NCBI GenBank assembly: GCA_907163375.1
Contig: CAJQUW010004458.1
Location: forward strand, 300,147-364,146
DNA from: Prostheceraeus crozeri
Taxonomy: Eukaryota; Platyhelminthes; Polycladida; Euryleptidae
Length of the DNA: 64,000 nt
Direction: 5' to 3'
Part shown: positions 9,125-19,745 of the stretch, one piece after another
Position numbering within the stretch: position 1 is the first letter of the stretch
How the letters are laid out: each line of letters begins with the position of its first letter
The notes under the pieces: model-generated
What the model was told of the DNA's origin: nothing
Database searches by the model: none
The model's input: only the letters and a program-made list of their open reading frames with translations
Translations under genes and position numbers: made by a program

Positions 9125-12100
9125 GAAAAACACATTAAAATAATGATAAATATCTTTCGAAGCAAAATTCAGCACTAACCCCATGTCGGAGCACTGAATA
9201 TACTATTTAAAAGAGTATCGATTTTAGATAAAAAAGCTGCTTAAATAAAAAAGTTGCACTGCGAATGGCTTACAAAGTTTCCTGAATAATAGAAAATATT
9301 GCACTTTAGCAATCTGTTCATATTGTCAGTTTCAAAGTTAATGGATTTAATTTATTGATCTATCAAACACACTAGACAATTTCAATTTTTATGAAATTCA
9401 TCTTTACAATATACCAAGAAGACGTTTGTAGTGTTCTGAAAATGATCTGTTACAATGAAAAGCAGGAAAGCGTATCTTTGCATATTAGATTTTGATTTAT
9501 GAGATTTCCATCGACAACTTAATACCGTTGTCATGCACGTGGTAGATCATATTTTGGGTGATAATTTTTCAGTCCTTCGTACACTCAGACACCGTTACAT
9601 CTCGAAAGTCACTATGGCAATGTTGCCTCCGTCTAATTCATACATGCACAAAAGCTAATAACATGAAATTTCAAACAAGTCCATCTGTCTTTACTATGAT
9701 AGATCATGGAATCTCTATTATAGAATCAAACAGGCCGTAATTGTCGATGTAATGACTGCTGATGCTGGTTATGCAAATAAGCTCTATCGGATTTTATCCT
9801 TTTATGTTTACTTAATCTCCATATCTACAGAATTATTTCATTTATTCTGCTTGTTTGAATTTGGTTATTCTTTCTTCGAAAAGAACACTGTCCGTGTAAG
9901 TGTCATGTTCGTGAGAATATCTGTACGTGACATTCTTAACTTAATACGTTGTAAATAAATGCAACACAAACTCAGTCCAAACGCAAATTTGACTTACCTG
10001 TAATTGTAATGTTTGTCATTTTTTTCACAGACCTCAATCATCCCTGTTTAGAGAAATTTTACTGCTTGAATTACTGGTTAAACAGGCGAATCTTTGCAGT
10101 TTGAATGTATTCCGATTCCGATGCATTATCTCTTTCTTCAAGCTTGCCATATATTACGATGCAACGAAATTTAGAATGCTTCTATTTATGGAGGCTTGAC
10201 TCGATAAACAAATTAGTTGCTTAATCAAATGTTCTGTCAATCTGATACCAGTCTGTGAATTTCCAGATTTTATCAGTTTTCATCGAAAGATATTTTTCAT
10301 TCAGGTCTCCTTATCAGGTGACGTGTTTCTTTCAGTTGAATAGTTTTTAGTTGACATTTTATTTTTTATGAATTATTGAATAATCATATATTTTGAGAGG
10401 CGGATTTCCCTTAGGCACTCTAAAGCGACGTAATGTTTACGTGACATTTTACTCAGCAGCATTTTACTCTTGAAATCATGTTAGCCAGCCTATTTTTTCA
10501 CCGTGGTAACAAATGGATTACATGTAGGTCGGACCGGAATAACACGTCCAGTGTCCCGCGTGCTGTAATAATTTCAATGTTATCTGCGATTTTTCAGTTT
10601 TTCACTGATGCAAAATACTTCATTACATTGTCATACAGCCGATATGCCTGAATATGATTAATCTATCAGTAACTTTGAACTCATAACAAACCCACAAGTG
10701 CATAGGATCATATTGAGATATTTTTATAATTTCTGGAGATTATCTTTTATGAAAGCGATCAGACAAATTTCTCGCTGCTCAACTGTTGACCTGTGCACTT
10801 CGTGAAACTTGCAGCATTGAAGAACAGTACGACGGGTACCTGAATTCATAGCATAATTTAATTTGTATTCATATTTCTCATTTGGTTGCCACCTCATTTA
10901 GGCACCTATTTATTTTTATGAAATATGGATTTCTTTTTTCATCAGTTACCAACTGAAAGACAGGGAGTTGATGCATGATTTTGATGCACTTTTTGATATG
11001 CTGAATTTTGTTTGCATTCAGAAATAATCAATTTTTGCTTTCTCTATTGTGAATTCATATTATTGTCATTAAATCCCCAAGACTTAAATGTAATTAAAGT
11101 TACAAAAAATGTGAGGTATTTTATTTTAAAAATACAAGGTATTATTAACAGCTGAAGGTGCATGCGAAGACAAGATATCACAATTAGTACAAGCCGATGG
11201 AGATACATGTATGAGAAGTGGTAGAAAAGCGCTATTTTTCTTTCGCTTCCCCTATTTGAATGTGTGTTCTTCCAATAATACCATCCGCGAGGTGTCTGAT
11301 CAGACTCACTTCCATAGGATTTCTGATTTTTCTTAGTTAACTCTGCTTAACAATTAGGCTCTACGCGCACGTTTGGAATAATGATTATAGCTTTGACATT
11401 CTTGTGTAGCTTGTGGTAACCCAAAAGCTTTGATCTTCAGCTCAATATTTATTTTTAGACGGTATGCCGTCTGCATGTTGTTCGTACACACTGTCGTCTA
11501 GGTAGTTTAACTTTACATCAGCGGGTGATAATTGTGTAAATCATGAACTGTAGCTGTAGCCATTGATTTAAGAAAAAACGATTATTTTTGTTTGTCTGTT
11601 TTATATTTTGTCTTGAAAATAGATGGAAAAGTTCGTCGTGGGAAATATTGTCTTCAAAGACCAATGTCAAGACACCTCTGAAGATGTTTGATCATTCATC
11701 AACTTAGTGTAACCCAAATGTTGAACTATGAACCCCAACTCTCAGGAGATCCGCCATTATCTTTCCTGTAACTTAAGCTAATAAGGGACCTAGCTATCAA
11801 GTAGCTTTCAATCAACGGTGTGATTCCAGAGAACTCGTAGTCCTCGATTCATCGAACAGAAGCCGTGATGCAGATCCGATTTAACTGCCATCACACAAAT
11901 CATATTGAAACGGCAGATTACTTCACTGCTGACTGCACTATAACTACCAGTTGTTTCAGCACAGCTAGAGACCGTAGAGATGCGTGTGATTTCAGTCGCC
12001 TGAAATTCTGCGGGTGAGTCAAAAATAACTGCGTATTTTCTTATCAACCCTTCGATGTTGGATGAACGCGATGATATTCTTCAGTATAGTTCACATGATT

Positions 12101-12849
12101 TGACCAGTTGTTTTCTTTGGTGATCGACCAACCCCACCTCGTATTGATTTAGGCATTTTGCTGAAGATTTATTGCATAAACATACACATGTGTAGTAACG
12201 CCAGCATTTTGGCTCAATGAATTCACGCCAGCAAAGTTGCTTGAAAACAGCCATTCATCTAAAACTTCTCCCTCATATTTAGCGTCGTTAGGAAGTCCGT
12301 ATCTTTATACGGTCTCCCATTGTTCCAAATGTTGTGTTAAGATTGTTCATTCGTTTGTGTTTTAACATGCAGTAAGCATTCGTTTAAAAAATCATTTGGA
12401 AATAGCAGACTCCGGATTAACGTTTTGGACACATGTGAGTACATCTCATGCGGCTATCATAAACATTTCCAATCAAATGAACTTCCATCAGCGTTCTGAT
12501 CAGAACGAATCATCGTCTGATTGAAGTGATGGAAGATTTCTTCCTTGCCTGTTGGGATATCCATGAAATCAGCGTAAAACTCTCACAATTGACAACAATC
12601 ACATGTAAAAAAATATTATAAGAAATCAAAGACCACAATCCAAAATCGCAATTTATTGAAAACACTACAGATTTGTTAATTAATATATATATTTATCAAA
12701 ATTGTATCACATATTATTAAAATTTTCGTAGTAAAATTGTATAAAATTATATTTTTCCCTTTCTTTGATCACTCCACCTGCAACCCTCTAAAACATCCGA
12801 GTATGCAACAGACATCCACAACATAATATTAAAAGCAACGGCATCTTGT
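9125..12849. other. Intron sequence without recognisable features
   Basis: AT-rich sequence. No open frame over 80 codons carries a recognisable family motif, and no long inverted or tandem repeat was seen. Confidence 0.6.
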
Positions 12850-13413
12850 GGTGCAGTTTAAATGGACAATAATATATACAGGATGATTGCTTTTCAAGTG
12901 CTGCACATCTCTCACTTGCAGCAACTTAGAAAAACAACAAGATACCATCACTGCCACTTAAAAGGCCTTCACACTCCCCTCTTGGAATACATATCCACAA
13001 TCTCGTCACCAATCATCTCACAAACAAATGTCGACAAGCTACATGTGATACAAAATACCAAATGCAAGGCATCATAATAATGCAGACACTCCGCCACCCA
13101 TTTAAACCTCTCATCACGCTGCAGCCAATTCCTCACTCCCACCAAATCCCACCACCTTCACCACAGAAAAGTGCACCACACATTCACTCACGCAACTACC
13201 CAACGTGTCTACAAAACAGCGACTCAAGCAGACATGTACTTACCTTGTCATGTACTCACATACGTCGCACACAGACAAAACAAAGTCATGAACGCACCTC
13301 TTGCAAAAGTAGCACACACGGTTCACAAATCAGACCTACCATTTTACAGACGCACACAAGAACATAAACTCACCAGCAAATTGCCCTTCTTCAAAGAATA
13401 TTGTACATAAAAA
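12850..13413 (+). pseudogene. Degenerate non-LTR retrotransposon fragment (reverse transcriptase C-terminus)
   Basis: The frame starting at 12862 reads PLLEYISTISSPIISQTNVD then KLHVIQNTKCKAS. This matches the post-thumb region of jockey/CR1-like LINE reverse transcriptases (LEY.S.IWSP followed by KLQ.IQN.ALR). After two stops at 13075-13080 the same frame reopens and runs as a His-rich remnant to a stop at 13408. Base composition is C-rich on this strand (ACA/CCA runs), unlike the surrounding intron, which supports an inserted element. The catalytic domain is missing. Confidence 0.6.
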
Positions 13414-13571
13414 GTCCCTTCTTTCCCCCTTCTCTTTGCAAATCCTAGCCACATCAAACCACATCTAACCACATGAAACATCTCTTCTCTTGCACACTCA
13501 TACATGCAGCCGTCGACACAACCAGTTTCCTATGAAACGTGAATACCACTAACTGTTGTTTTCTTTTTCAG

Positions 13572-13862
13572 GTTCGCTTCCCCTCGCACTTCAGCTCCGA
13601 CTTGAAGGACCTCCTGCGAAATCTCCTGCAAGTTGACCTTACCAAACGTTATGGTAATCTGAAGAACGGTGTCAACGATATCAAAAACCACAAATGGTTT
13701 GCTTCCACCAACTGGATCGCAATATATCATCGGGAAGTTGAAGCTCCATTCACCCCGAGAGTACGCGGTCCTGGCGACGCCACCAATTTCGACGACTATG
13801 AAGAGGAGGCCCTTAGAATTGCGCCATCGGAGAAGTGTGCCAAGGAGTTTGCTGATTTTTGA
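13572..13862 (+). CDS. PRKACA: cAMP-dependent protein kinase catalytic subunit, last coding exon
   Basis: The exon begins [19 protein letters not shown] after the acceptor TTTTTCAG and ends with TGA at 13860-13862. It encodes the end of the kinase C-lobe ([19 protein letters not shown]) and the AGC-kinase C-tail with FDDYEEE and the terminal hydrophobic motif F-A-D-F. PKA is unusual in ending exactly at FxxF, and this protein does. Compared with mammalian Calpha, the residue at the Ser338 autophosphorylation position is Ala (RIAPSEKC instead of RVSINEKC) and the CGKEF motif is CAKEF. Mammalian genes split this region into two exons; here it is one. No upstream in-frame stop separates it from the exon at 291, with which it is phase-compatible. 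Confidence 0.97.
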   Translation, partial: VRFPSHFSSDLKDLLRNLLQVDLTKRYGNLKNGVNDIKNHKWFASTNWIAIYHREVEAPFTPRVRGPGDATNFDDYEEEALRIAPSEKCAKEFADF

Positions 13863-15248
13863 GTCTTCGTGTTTGGGGAACCTATGCGCTTCTGAATTGT
13901 ACAGTAGAAATCGTTGAATTGACAGTACGCAGTGGAAATGAGAAAAGAAATCCCAGTTGTTAATCAGTGGGGAAGACATGCTTCCTTGGAGGGACTAATA
14001 TTGAAGTCTCTTACTCAAGAATTTTTCCCAACTATGTTCACAAGTAATGCGCACACACAATCTATCGTCATTAATCATCCTACAGTCAACGCATGTTACT
14101 GATAAATGATCAGCAGCAGTAACATTACTCTACCTTTTGGTATGGTGCAGTAAGAAAAATCTTGAGAAGACTGACCTAACGGTATGATTTATTTACGATG
14201 GATGATCAAAATCGTTATCATCAGTTGTTTGAGTAGCAACTGAGGTAACAACAGGATGAATCATAAAAAATCCCTCCATTGTTCTTAGATTGACTTTGTG
14301 TAAATCAAGATTGGCATTTGGAAGTGTAATTGGGTTGTGTGTTTCTCCCTTTGTGCTCCCATTTGTTACCGACTTGTACATACAAAGCGATGAGCCAGAA
14401 ATTTTGATGAAGTTAGCAGCTTTGTTATGCCACGTGTCCACTGCTCGCGAAACGTTGTCGCCATGAAGTATTGGTGTTATATATATAATGTACTTCAGTC
14501 CACTTCGCTGCCTCCCGATACCCACCCACCCACCCACTACTGATGTTTCGTTCTTTTTTGACTTGATGATTTATGTGGTTACTTTAAACTTATTTCTGAA
14601 AATGCTTATGACATTAATCGATAGAAGACTCATCTACTCTTCGTTTGTGATTTGCCATCTGAAAAAGATATTGAAATTTACAGACGTGTTATTATAGATA
14701 ATGTGCCGTCAAATTTGAGATAGCTGTTGTACACAAAGTAATGAAGAAAAATTTTTCCATCTACAAGCAAGTTGCCATGTGTCCTGTAAATGGTTCTTGA
14801 GACTGCTTTTGTCACATACAGACGAAGAATTATGGTCTGATTGTTTCCTTAAACGATTGTCTTTTGTTGTCGTTACGTGTACATATCAGTGCACGGTACG
14901 CTTGGATTTCATTACATGTCAAGCCGCATGTTCTTTCATGGCATGGATCCTCATTATGTTGGCGTGTTGGCTTTCCAGGAGTTAGTTTGGCAGTGTGCCC
15001 TGTTTGAGTGCATGATATCATTCTGCGCCAACGCGCTTGTCCTTACCAATTCAAGGGAAAATCGTCTGTTTGTAACATACTAAAGCATTGTCAGTTAAAT
15101 GTAATGGTCGAATGTCATTTGCAAGAAATGTTGCGTCGGCGTTACATTTGTATGATGTCGGCAATTTGTGCAGATATAAATTCTATTGTATCGATTCTGA
15201 AATCGGTTATATAGTACCATAACAGATCTAGATGAAATACAAAATAAA
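13863..15248 (+). other. Probable 3' untranslated region of the PKA gene
   Basis: Non-coding sequence after the PKA stop codon. It contains short spurious frames and a small CCCA repeat near 14520. A candidate AATAAA lies at 15243-15248, followed by T/G-rich sequence, which would give a 3' UTR of about 1.4 kb. The true end could be further on, since another AATAAA occurs near 15952. Confidence 0.45.
15243..15248 (+). terminator. Candidate polyadenylation signal of the PKA gene
   Basis: AATAAA followed within 20-40 nt by TTATTTGTTCTTGTCATCTG, a plausible downstream U/GU-rich element. No transcript evidence is available. Confidence 0.35.
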
Positions 15249-17338
15249 GTGATATTATTTGTTCTTGTCATCTGTGAATCAAGTTCAGATAAAACAGAAG
15301 AATAGTTGTTATTTCTAGCGAATGAAGACAAATTCTCGCAGCATGATCTAGATATTGCTGTAATGAAACGAAGGGCGCAATGACTAAGACGCTTAGTGGC
15401 ATTGGGCACGGTTCCTAGCCACAAAAAGTGCCATCCCACGTACATTTAAGCATTAACATCAGTAGTTGAATTATCTTAACTAAGCTTCGAGTTGTTAATC
15501 AGGTTTAATTAGGCCTTAAAAGTAAATAATTATGCACGGATTGCAAAAAGCCTACGCTGGGTTTTGCCTCCTCCAGAATCTACAAAACTCATTTTCTCTA
15601 AATCCCTTTGAACAACATGTTATGATTGTTTCCGTCACGCTTTTAATCCAAAATAGCAGGGAATTAATTGCTATAGTACAGAAACAATGTTTAGCCACGA
15701 GTTCCAAAGTTTGCATCTATCACTGCTTTTGCGCCAACTGTAAACCGTTATCCATCGATAACGAAACAACTGGAATATATAGGCCCTACAGCTCAATCCA
15801 ATTTTTCTTCTGAGAAACTGAAAATTGAAGAAACTACGTCATTGCACTAGTCGGCTTTCTTTAGAACCTAGCCTGAATTCGAGGTGAAAATTGAGACTAT
15901 ACCGAATTACTCATGGAATATGGTGTCACTACATAGCAACAATTCATAAAATAAATGCTCTAGCTGATAAAATAGGTATTTTTTGATAAAAAAATCAGTA
16001 TGGTGTTCCGGTGGTCTCGATTCAACCGTTCCTAGGTTTTGATTCTTTCAAGGAGCGTCGGCACATCCCTGGTCGACGGATTTAGTAACAAAAACGTTAG
16101 AGAGTAACGTTAATATCTTTCGAATTATGGCAACTTTAACGTTAGCAAATAGAGAAGTGTACGTTAGCAATGGTCCACTTTTTCTGCTATCCTAACGAAA
16201 ACCTATAACGTTAGTTATTTGTTAGTCAAATCTAAAAAGTAACGTTATAGCATACTTCGCAAAACTCACTATACGTCTCATTTCACTAATTTCCAATGAT
16301 CCAGAGATATACTAAGATCAAAACTTGATCCATATAGTGTTACCGTTTTTCATCACAATTAAATACCAAAATATAAATCCTTGATCGAAGGTTTATCGTG
16401 CCAAAAACGTTAGAGTAACGTTAAATTGTTCTGATCGACAAGTTCCGCTATCCTAAATTAAGAAAAGTATTATTTCCAATATAAACTTTAGTTTCCAAAA
16501 AACGAATTTCATTGATTATTACAATTGTAATCCGCATGAGAAAGATAGTGAAATCTCACCAAAAATAATTGTTCTTAGAAAAAGCCAAAACATGTACAAC
16601 TAAGTTAACAAAATTGTATCACATCAATTAACCAGAGTATACATGTATACAGACAATTCTGGAAAAATTACAATTTCAGTCTTAGCATGATTTTGCAATA
16701 TAGCCAAGTCCATTTTCCACTTCAGAGACCATCAACATATCCAATATGTACCTGGCAGGTTGACTTGCGAGTAGATTATAATGCCCTGAGTAAGTTATCC
16801 AGATAAGTAAATATACTCGGAGTAAATTTATAATATTCAATTAGCATATTAAGCTATACTTGTGAACATAATTGGGAAAACCGAGTAGGAGCTATTATTG
16901 TATCAGGTGCATGCAATTATGAAAATATTTGTAGCCTATAATTCAAATCTGAAGATAATCTTTGCTAAGGTAGAAATATTATTTGTAAAAAAGCAAATCA
17001 CCACAATAACAAAATCAGTTGTTTTTCCAGTAACATTTATAATTAAATTATGTCGAGCTATCAAACTTTCCAAATGCTATTATGCAAATTTTTCCAAGAA
17101 ATTCGGTGTGTTCAATCATAAATCAGGGCTAGGTCTACTCTATTATTGCGCAATGTGATGGTCTCTACAACATTGTACATGATATAGTACTTCTAATGAT
17201 TACATGATCAATCAAATAAAAAGCATCTGGTGAAATTGCATTGACATTCATGAATCATGGTTACTTTGCAAAATAAAGAGATGCAATTTTTGAAAAATGG
17301 CAATGCACCTTGACAACATTATCTAGCCTAGCATTACA
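15249..17338. other. Intergenic sequence; contains an AACGTTA-motif cluster
   Basis: No supported gene. At 16093-16423 the heptamer AACGTTA occurs seven times (16093, 16106, 16138, 16207, 16241, 16406, 16417), with further ACGTTAG relics. The outermost pairs, 16093-16112 and 16406-16423, are near copies of each other. This may be a decayed repeat or a regulatory cluster. Confidence 0.5.
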
Positions 17339-18436
17339 TTAGCGTTTGACAGAATTTGGGGCTTTCTTCAGCCATCTCTGTATAGAGTCGATTATATCTT
17401 TTTCAGATGCATTCGTAAATTCATTTCGCGCAATTCCAAAAATGATACGACATATATTCGGGAAACAGTTTTTAAGTGATAGTTTCCCTTTATGTTTCCC
17501 AAGCTAATTTAGTTCACAGGCGACCTGTTGTGTAAAAAGCTTTGACAGTGTCATGTATACTGTCGATCTAACTTCATCACCACCAACATTTCCAACGCAA
17601 GACACAAATGTTTCCACTTTATCAGATGTACTGAAATGCTCATTCAATTTCTCACAGTCTGCAATAAGCTCACAAGGGAGTTTCACATCGATGTCAGGTA
17701 TCTGAATATTCTTATTCCTCAGTTGTCTTAGCATCATATTGTTCTCCTTGTTTAAAATGTAGTTAGCACTCAGAGGTTTTATAATTTGGGAGGCAGTGGT
17801 ATTCGTGCTTCCGCATACTTCTACTAGAACTGTCAGTTTCACTAGGCTTAGTGATTGGATGGTCACGAGATCTATCTAGCGATGACATAGAAGCACCAAG
17901 AGCCTGAACATGTCTTCCAGTCGGCGTAGAAGAATGTCCGGAAATTTCATCGGGAGCGCGCGTTGGTGTTGATGCACGGCTAGTAACTGGTCGAAGATTA
18001 TCAGGTATTGGATCGAAATGTGGGGTCTTTCTGGTCGGCGTAGAAGAATGTCCGGGAATTTCATCGGGAGCGCGCGTTGGTGTTGATGCACGGCTAGTAA
18101 CTGGTCGAAGATTATCAGGCATTGGATCGAAATGTGGGGTCTTCCTGATCGGCGTAGAAGTATGTAAGGAAATTTCATCAGGATTCCACGTTGCTAACGA
18201 TACAGGACTCGCAGCTGGGCGAGGGATACTGGGCATTGGATCACAATTTGAAGCCTTTCTAGTTGACTTAGAACAATGTCTGGAAATTTGTAAGTTTGTT
18301 TCTCCACCTTCGTTATCAGAAGTTTCACTGGTGCGGTCAAAACAAGGTCTTTTCCTAGGCTGCTCTCCGTCAGTCTCCGATATACTCCCCTTCTTTTCAT
18401 ATCGCTGAGCGCGATAATAGACATAATCCAAGTCAT
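17339..18436 (-). pseudogene. DUF4806-type protein, 3' exon (frameshift and nonsense codon)
   Basis: The exon opens after TTTCATACAG with AT GAC TTG GAT TAT, joining codon phase 1 of the exon ending at 24797. It encodes a Ser/Thr/Pro/Arg-rich linker with a 38-residue tandem repeat (114 bp, about three copies, 17930-18280; motif RKTPHFDP then NLRPVTSRASTPTRAPDEI). Near 17760-17830 the frame changes by one base. The new frame carries the DUF4806 signature (IQIPDIDVKLPCELIADCEK, then GGDEVRSTVYMTLSKLF). A TAG at 17504-17506 replaces the Trp of the family motif N-W-L-G, after which the same frame continues (LGKHKGK, then IIDSIQRWLKKAP) to TAA at 17339-17341. DUF4806 proteins are often encoded by transposons. 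The function is unknown. Confidence 0.72.
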
Positions 18437-18700
18437 CTGTATGAAATATGTAGGCTATCATGCAGCATTAAAAAACAACTGATGATCCTCATTTAATCAA
18501 AATTATATACGTAAGTCTCACAATCATTTTGATGTGTGTAATTTGCATCACTAGCGTCCTATTTCAGGATGCACGGAATAAAGAATCAGACATTCTCTTT
18601 AACAGGACGCCCGCCAATTTTCAGATGGTAATTTCCAAACAGAAGAGAAGATTCAGACTTTCAGCAAAAATCGCAATGCACCCGACAGATACATAGATAG

Positions 18701-18976
18701 TTATGGAACGCGTGCAAAAAACTGATTGAACTCAACACTTAGAACGATTCTTATTGAGAGAAACCAAAACGTGGAAGAAAATGTTTCTTTGTCAACGGTC
18801 CCAAGACTTTCGCATACGACATTGTCATAAAAAATGTCTTTCAGCTCTGAGAACCGTCGCAAAACCGCTGCTCGGCTCGGTGCAGTGTCAGGAGGAATCT
18901 TTCTCAACTTATTGAAACACTCGCTAGCAATAAGGTCCAATCTGAGATGTGTCAGCAGTGCGTGGAAGTTGTTCAT
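18701..18976 (-). CDS. Unknown open reading frame, 91 codons
   Basis: Not recognised. The product starts MNNFHALLTHLRLDLIASEC, is predicted mostly helical, and has a composition plausible for a real protein. It lies head-to-head with the open frame at 19061 across 84 bp. It may be a host exon or a decayed element product, but chance cannot be excluded at this length. Confidence 0.2.
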   Translation of the reverse strand: MNNFHALLTHLRLDLIASECFNKLRKIPPDTAPSRAAVLRRFSELKDIFYDNVVCESLGTVDKETFSSTFWFLSIRIVLSVEFNQFFARVP

Positions 18977-19060
18977 AGTCGATCTTTAAGCGCGGAAATT
19001 GACACCAAATTGCGGTGATTATACAAATCCGCAGTGTTTATACATGAAGATAGTTAGCGG

Positions 19061-19258
19061 ATGCTAACTGAAAATATATGTGAAGAATTAGAAAATACAA
19101 TCAACATTATTAAATATTATATGAAGAGCGACGTTACGTCTGTCTCCTTTGCGTTTATTGACCGCATTATAAAAGAAATTCAATTAAAGATCGCTAGACT
19201 ACGGCCGTCGCTTCGTGCCACAGAAATTTCAAGGACCAATTCAGAAGTAGCAGTATGA
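19061..19258 (+). CDS. Unknown open reading frame, 65 codons
   Basis: Not recognised. The product begins MLTENICEELENTINIIKYY and continues as an amphipathic helix rich in Ile, Lys and Arg. It is divergent from the open frame at 18701-18976. A tRNA-derived SINE starts 300 bp downstream. Support is weak. Confidence 0.2.
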   Translation: MLTENICEELENTINIIKYYMKSDVTSVSFAFIDRIIKEIQLKIARLRPSLRATEISRTNSEVAV

Positions 19259-19555
19259 TGCAGTGCATCAAATGTATAGCCATAAAGCGTAGTTATTGCT
19301 TATAGCTCGCTATTGCTCGAAGAAAGTCGGAATAATAGAAAATTCAAAGAAGTAGGATATACTCGTATATTAACAGAATTCACGAAGACAGCCACTGTAT
19401 AGTTCTACTTTATTGCTTTTCTCCGAATTGAGTTTCTCTGATTTTTGATCCTGATAAGCAATTCGAGGGAATGATACGAACACGCATTTCTGAGATGGAT
19501 GACTAAATCATTCTGTGTAGCCTACTCTTGACTTCTGCAAGTGTTATAGCGCATT

Positions 19556-19745
19556 GACCGGCGCTGTGGCCTAGTAGTAATGTCTGCCCTGCGTCCGGTA
19601 GACCTTTGTTCAAATCGTGGTCGGGTCAAACCTAAAACTTTTAAAATAGGTACATGTAGACTCTGCATTCTTGCTAAACACCCAGCACAAAAAGAATGCG
19701 AGTGGGATAAATAACATCTCGGCCACATGGAAGAATGGCTCTGAG
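19556..19745 (+). mobile_element. tRNA-derived SINE
   Basis: The head reads GGCGCTGTGGCCTAGTAGTA (A-box region) and, about 40 bp on, TTGTTCAAATC (B-box, 19606-19616), then GTGGTCGGGTC. The body continues with CTAAACACCCAGCACAAAAA and GGGATAAATAACATCTCGGC, a tail type common in invertebrate SINEs. Several box positions are mutated, so it is an old, inactive copy. It is unrelated in sequence to the satellite tRNA-like region apart from the promoter boxes. Confidence 0.75.

Noticed and set aside
14193..14537. 114-codon open frame on the minus strand in the PKA 3' UTR
   Set aside because: No family motif; antisense to a probable UTR and bounded by low-complexity sequence.
17753..17827. A 72-nt mini-intron (GTATGC ... 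TGCTAAC ... AAG) joining the DUF4806 linker to its domain
   Set aside because: The sites look plausible, but the phases do not match (phase 1 to phase 0) and the joined frame meets a stop soon after. A one-base frameshift is simpler.
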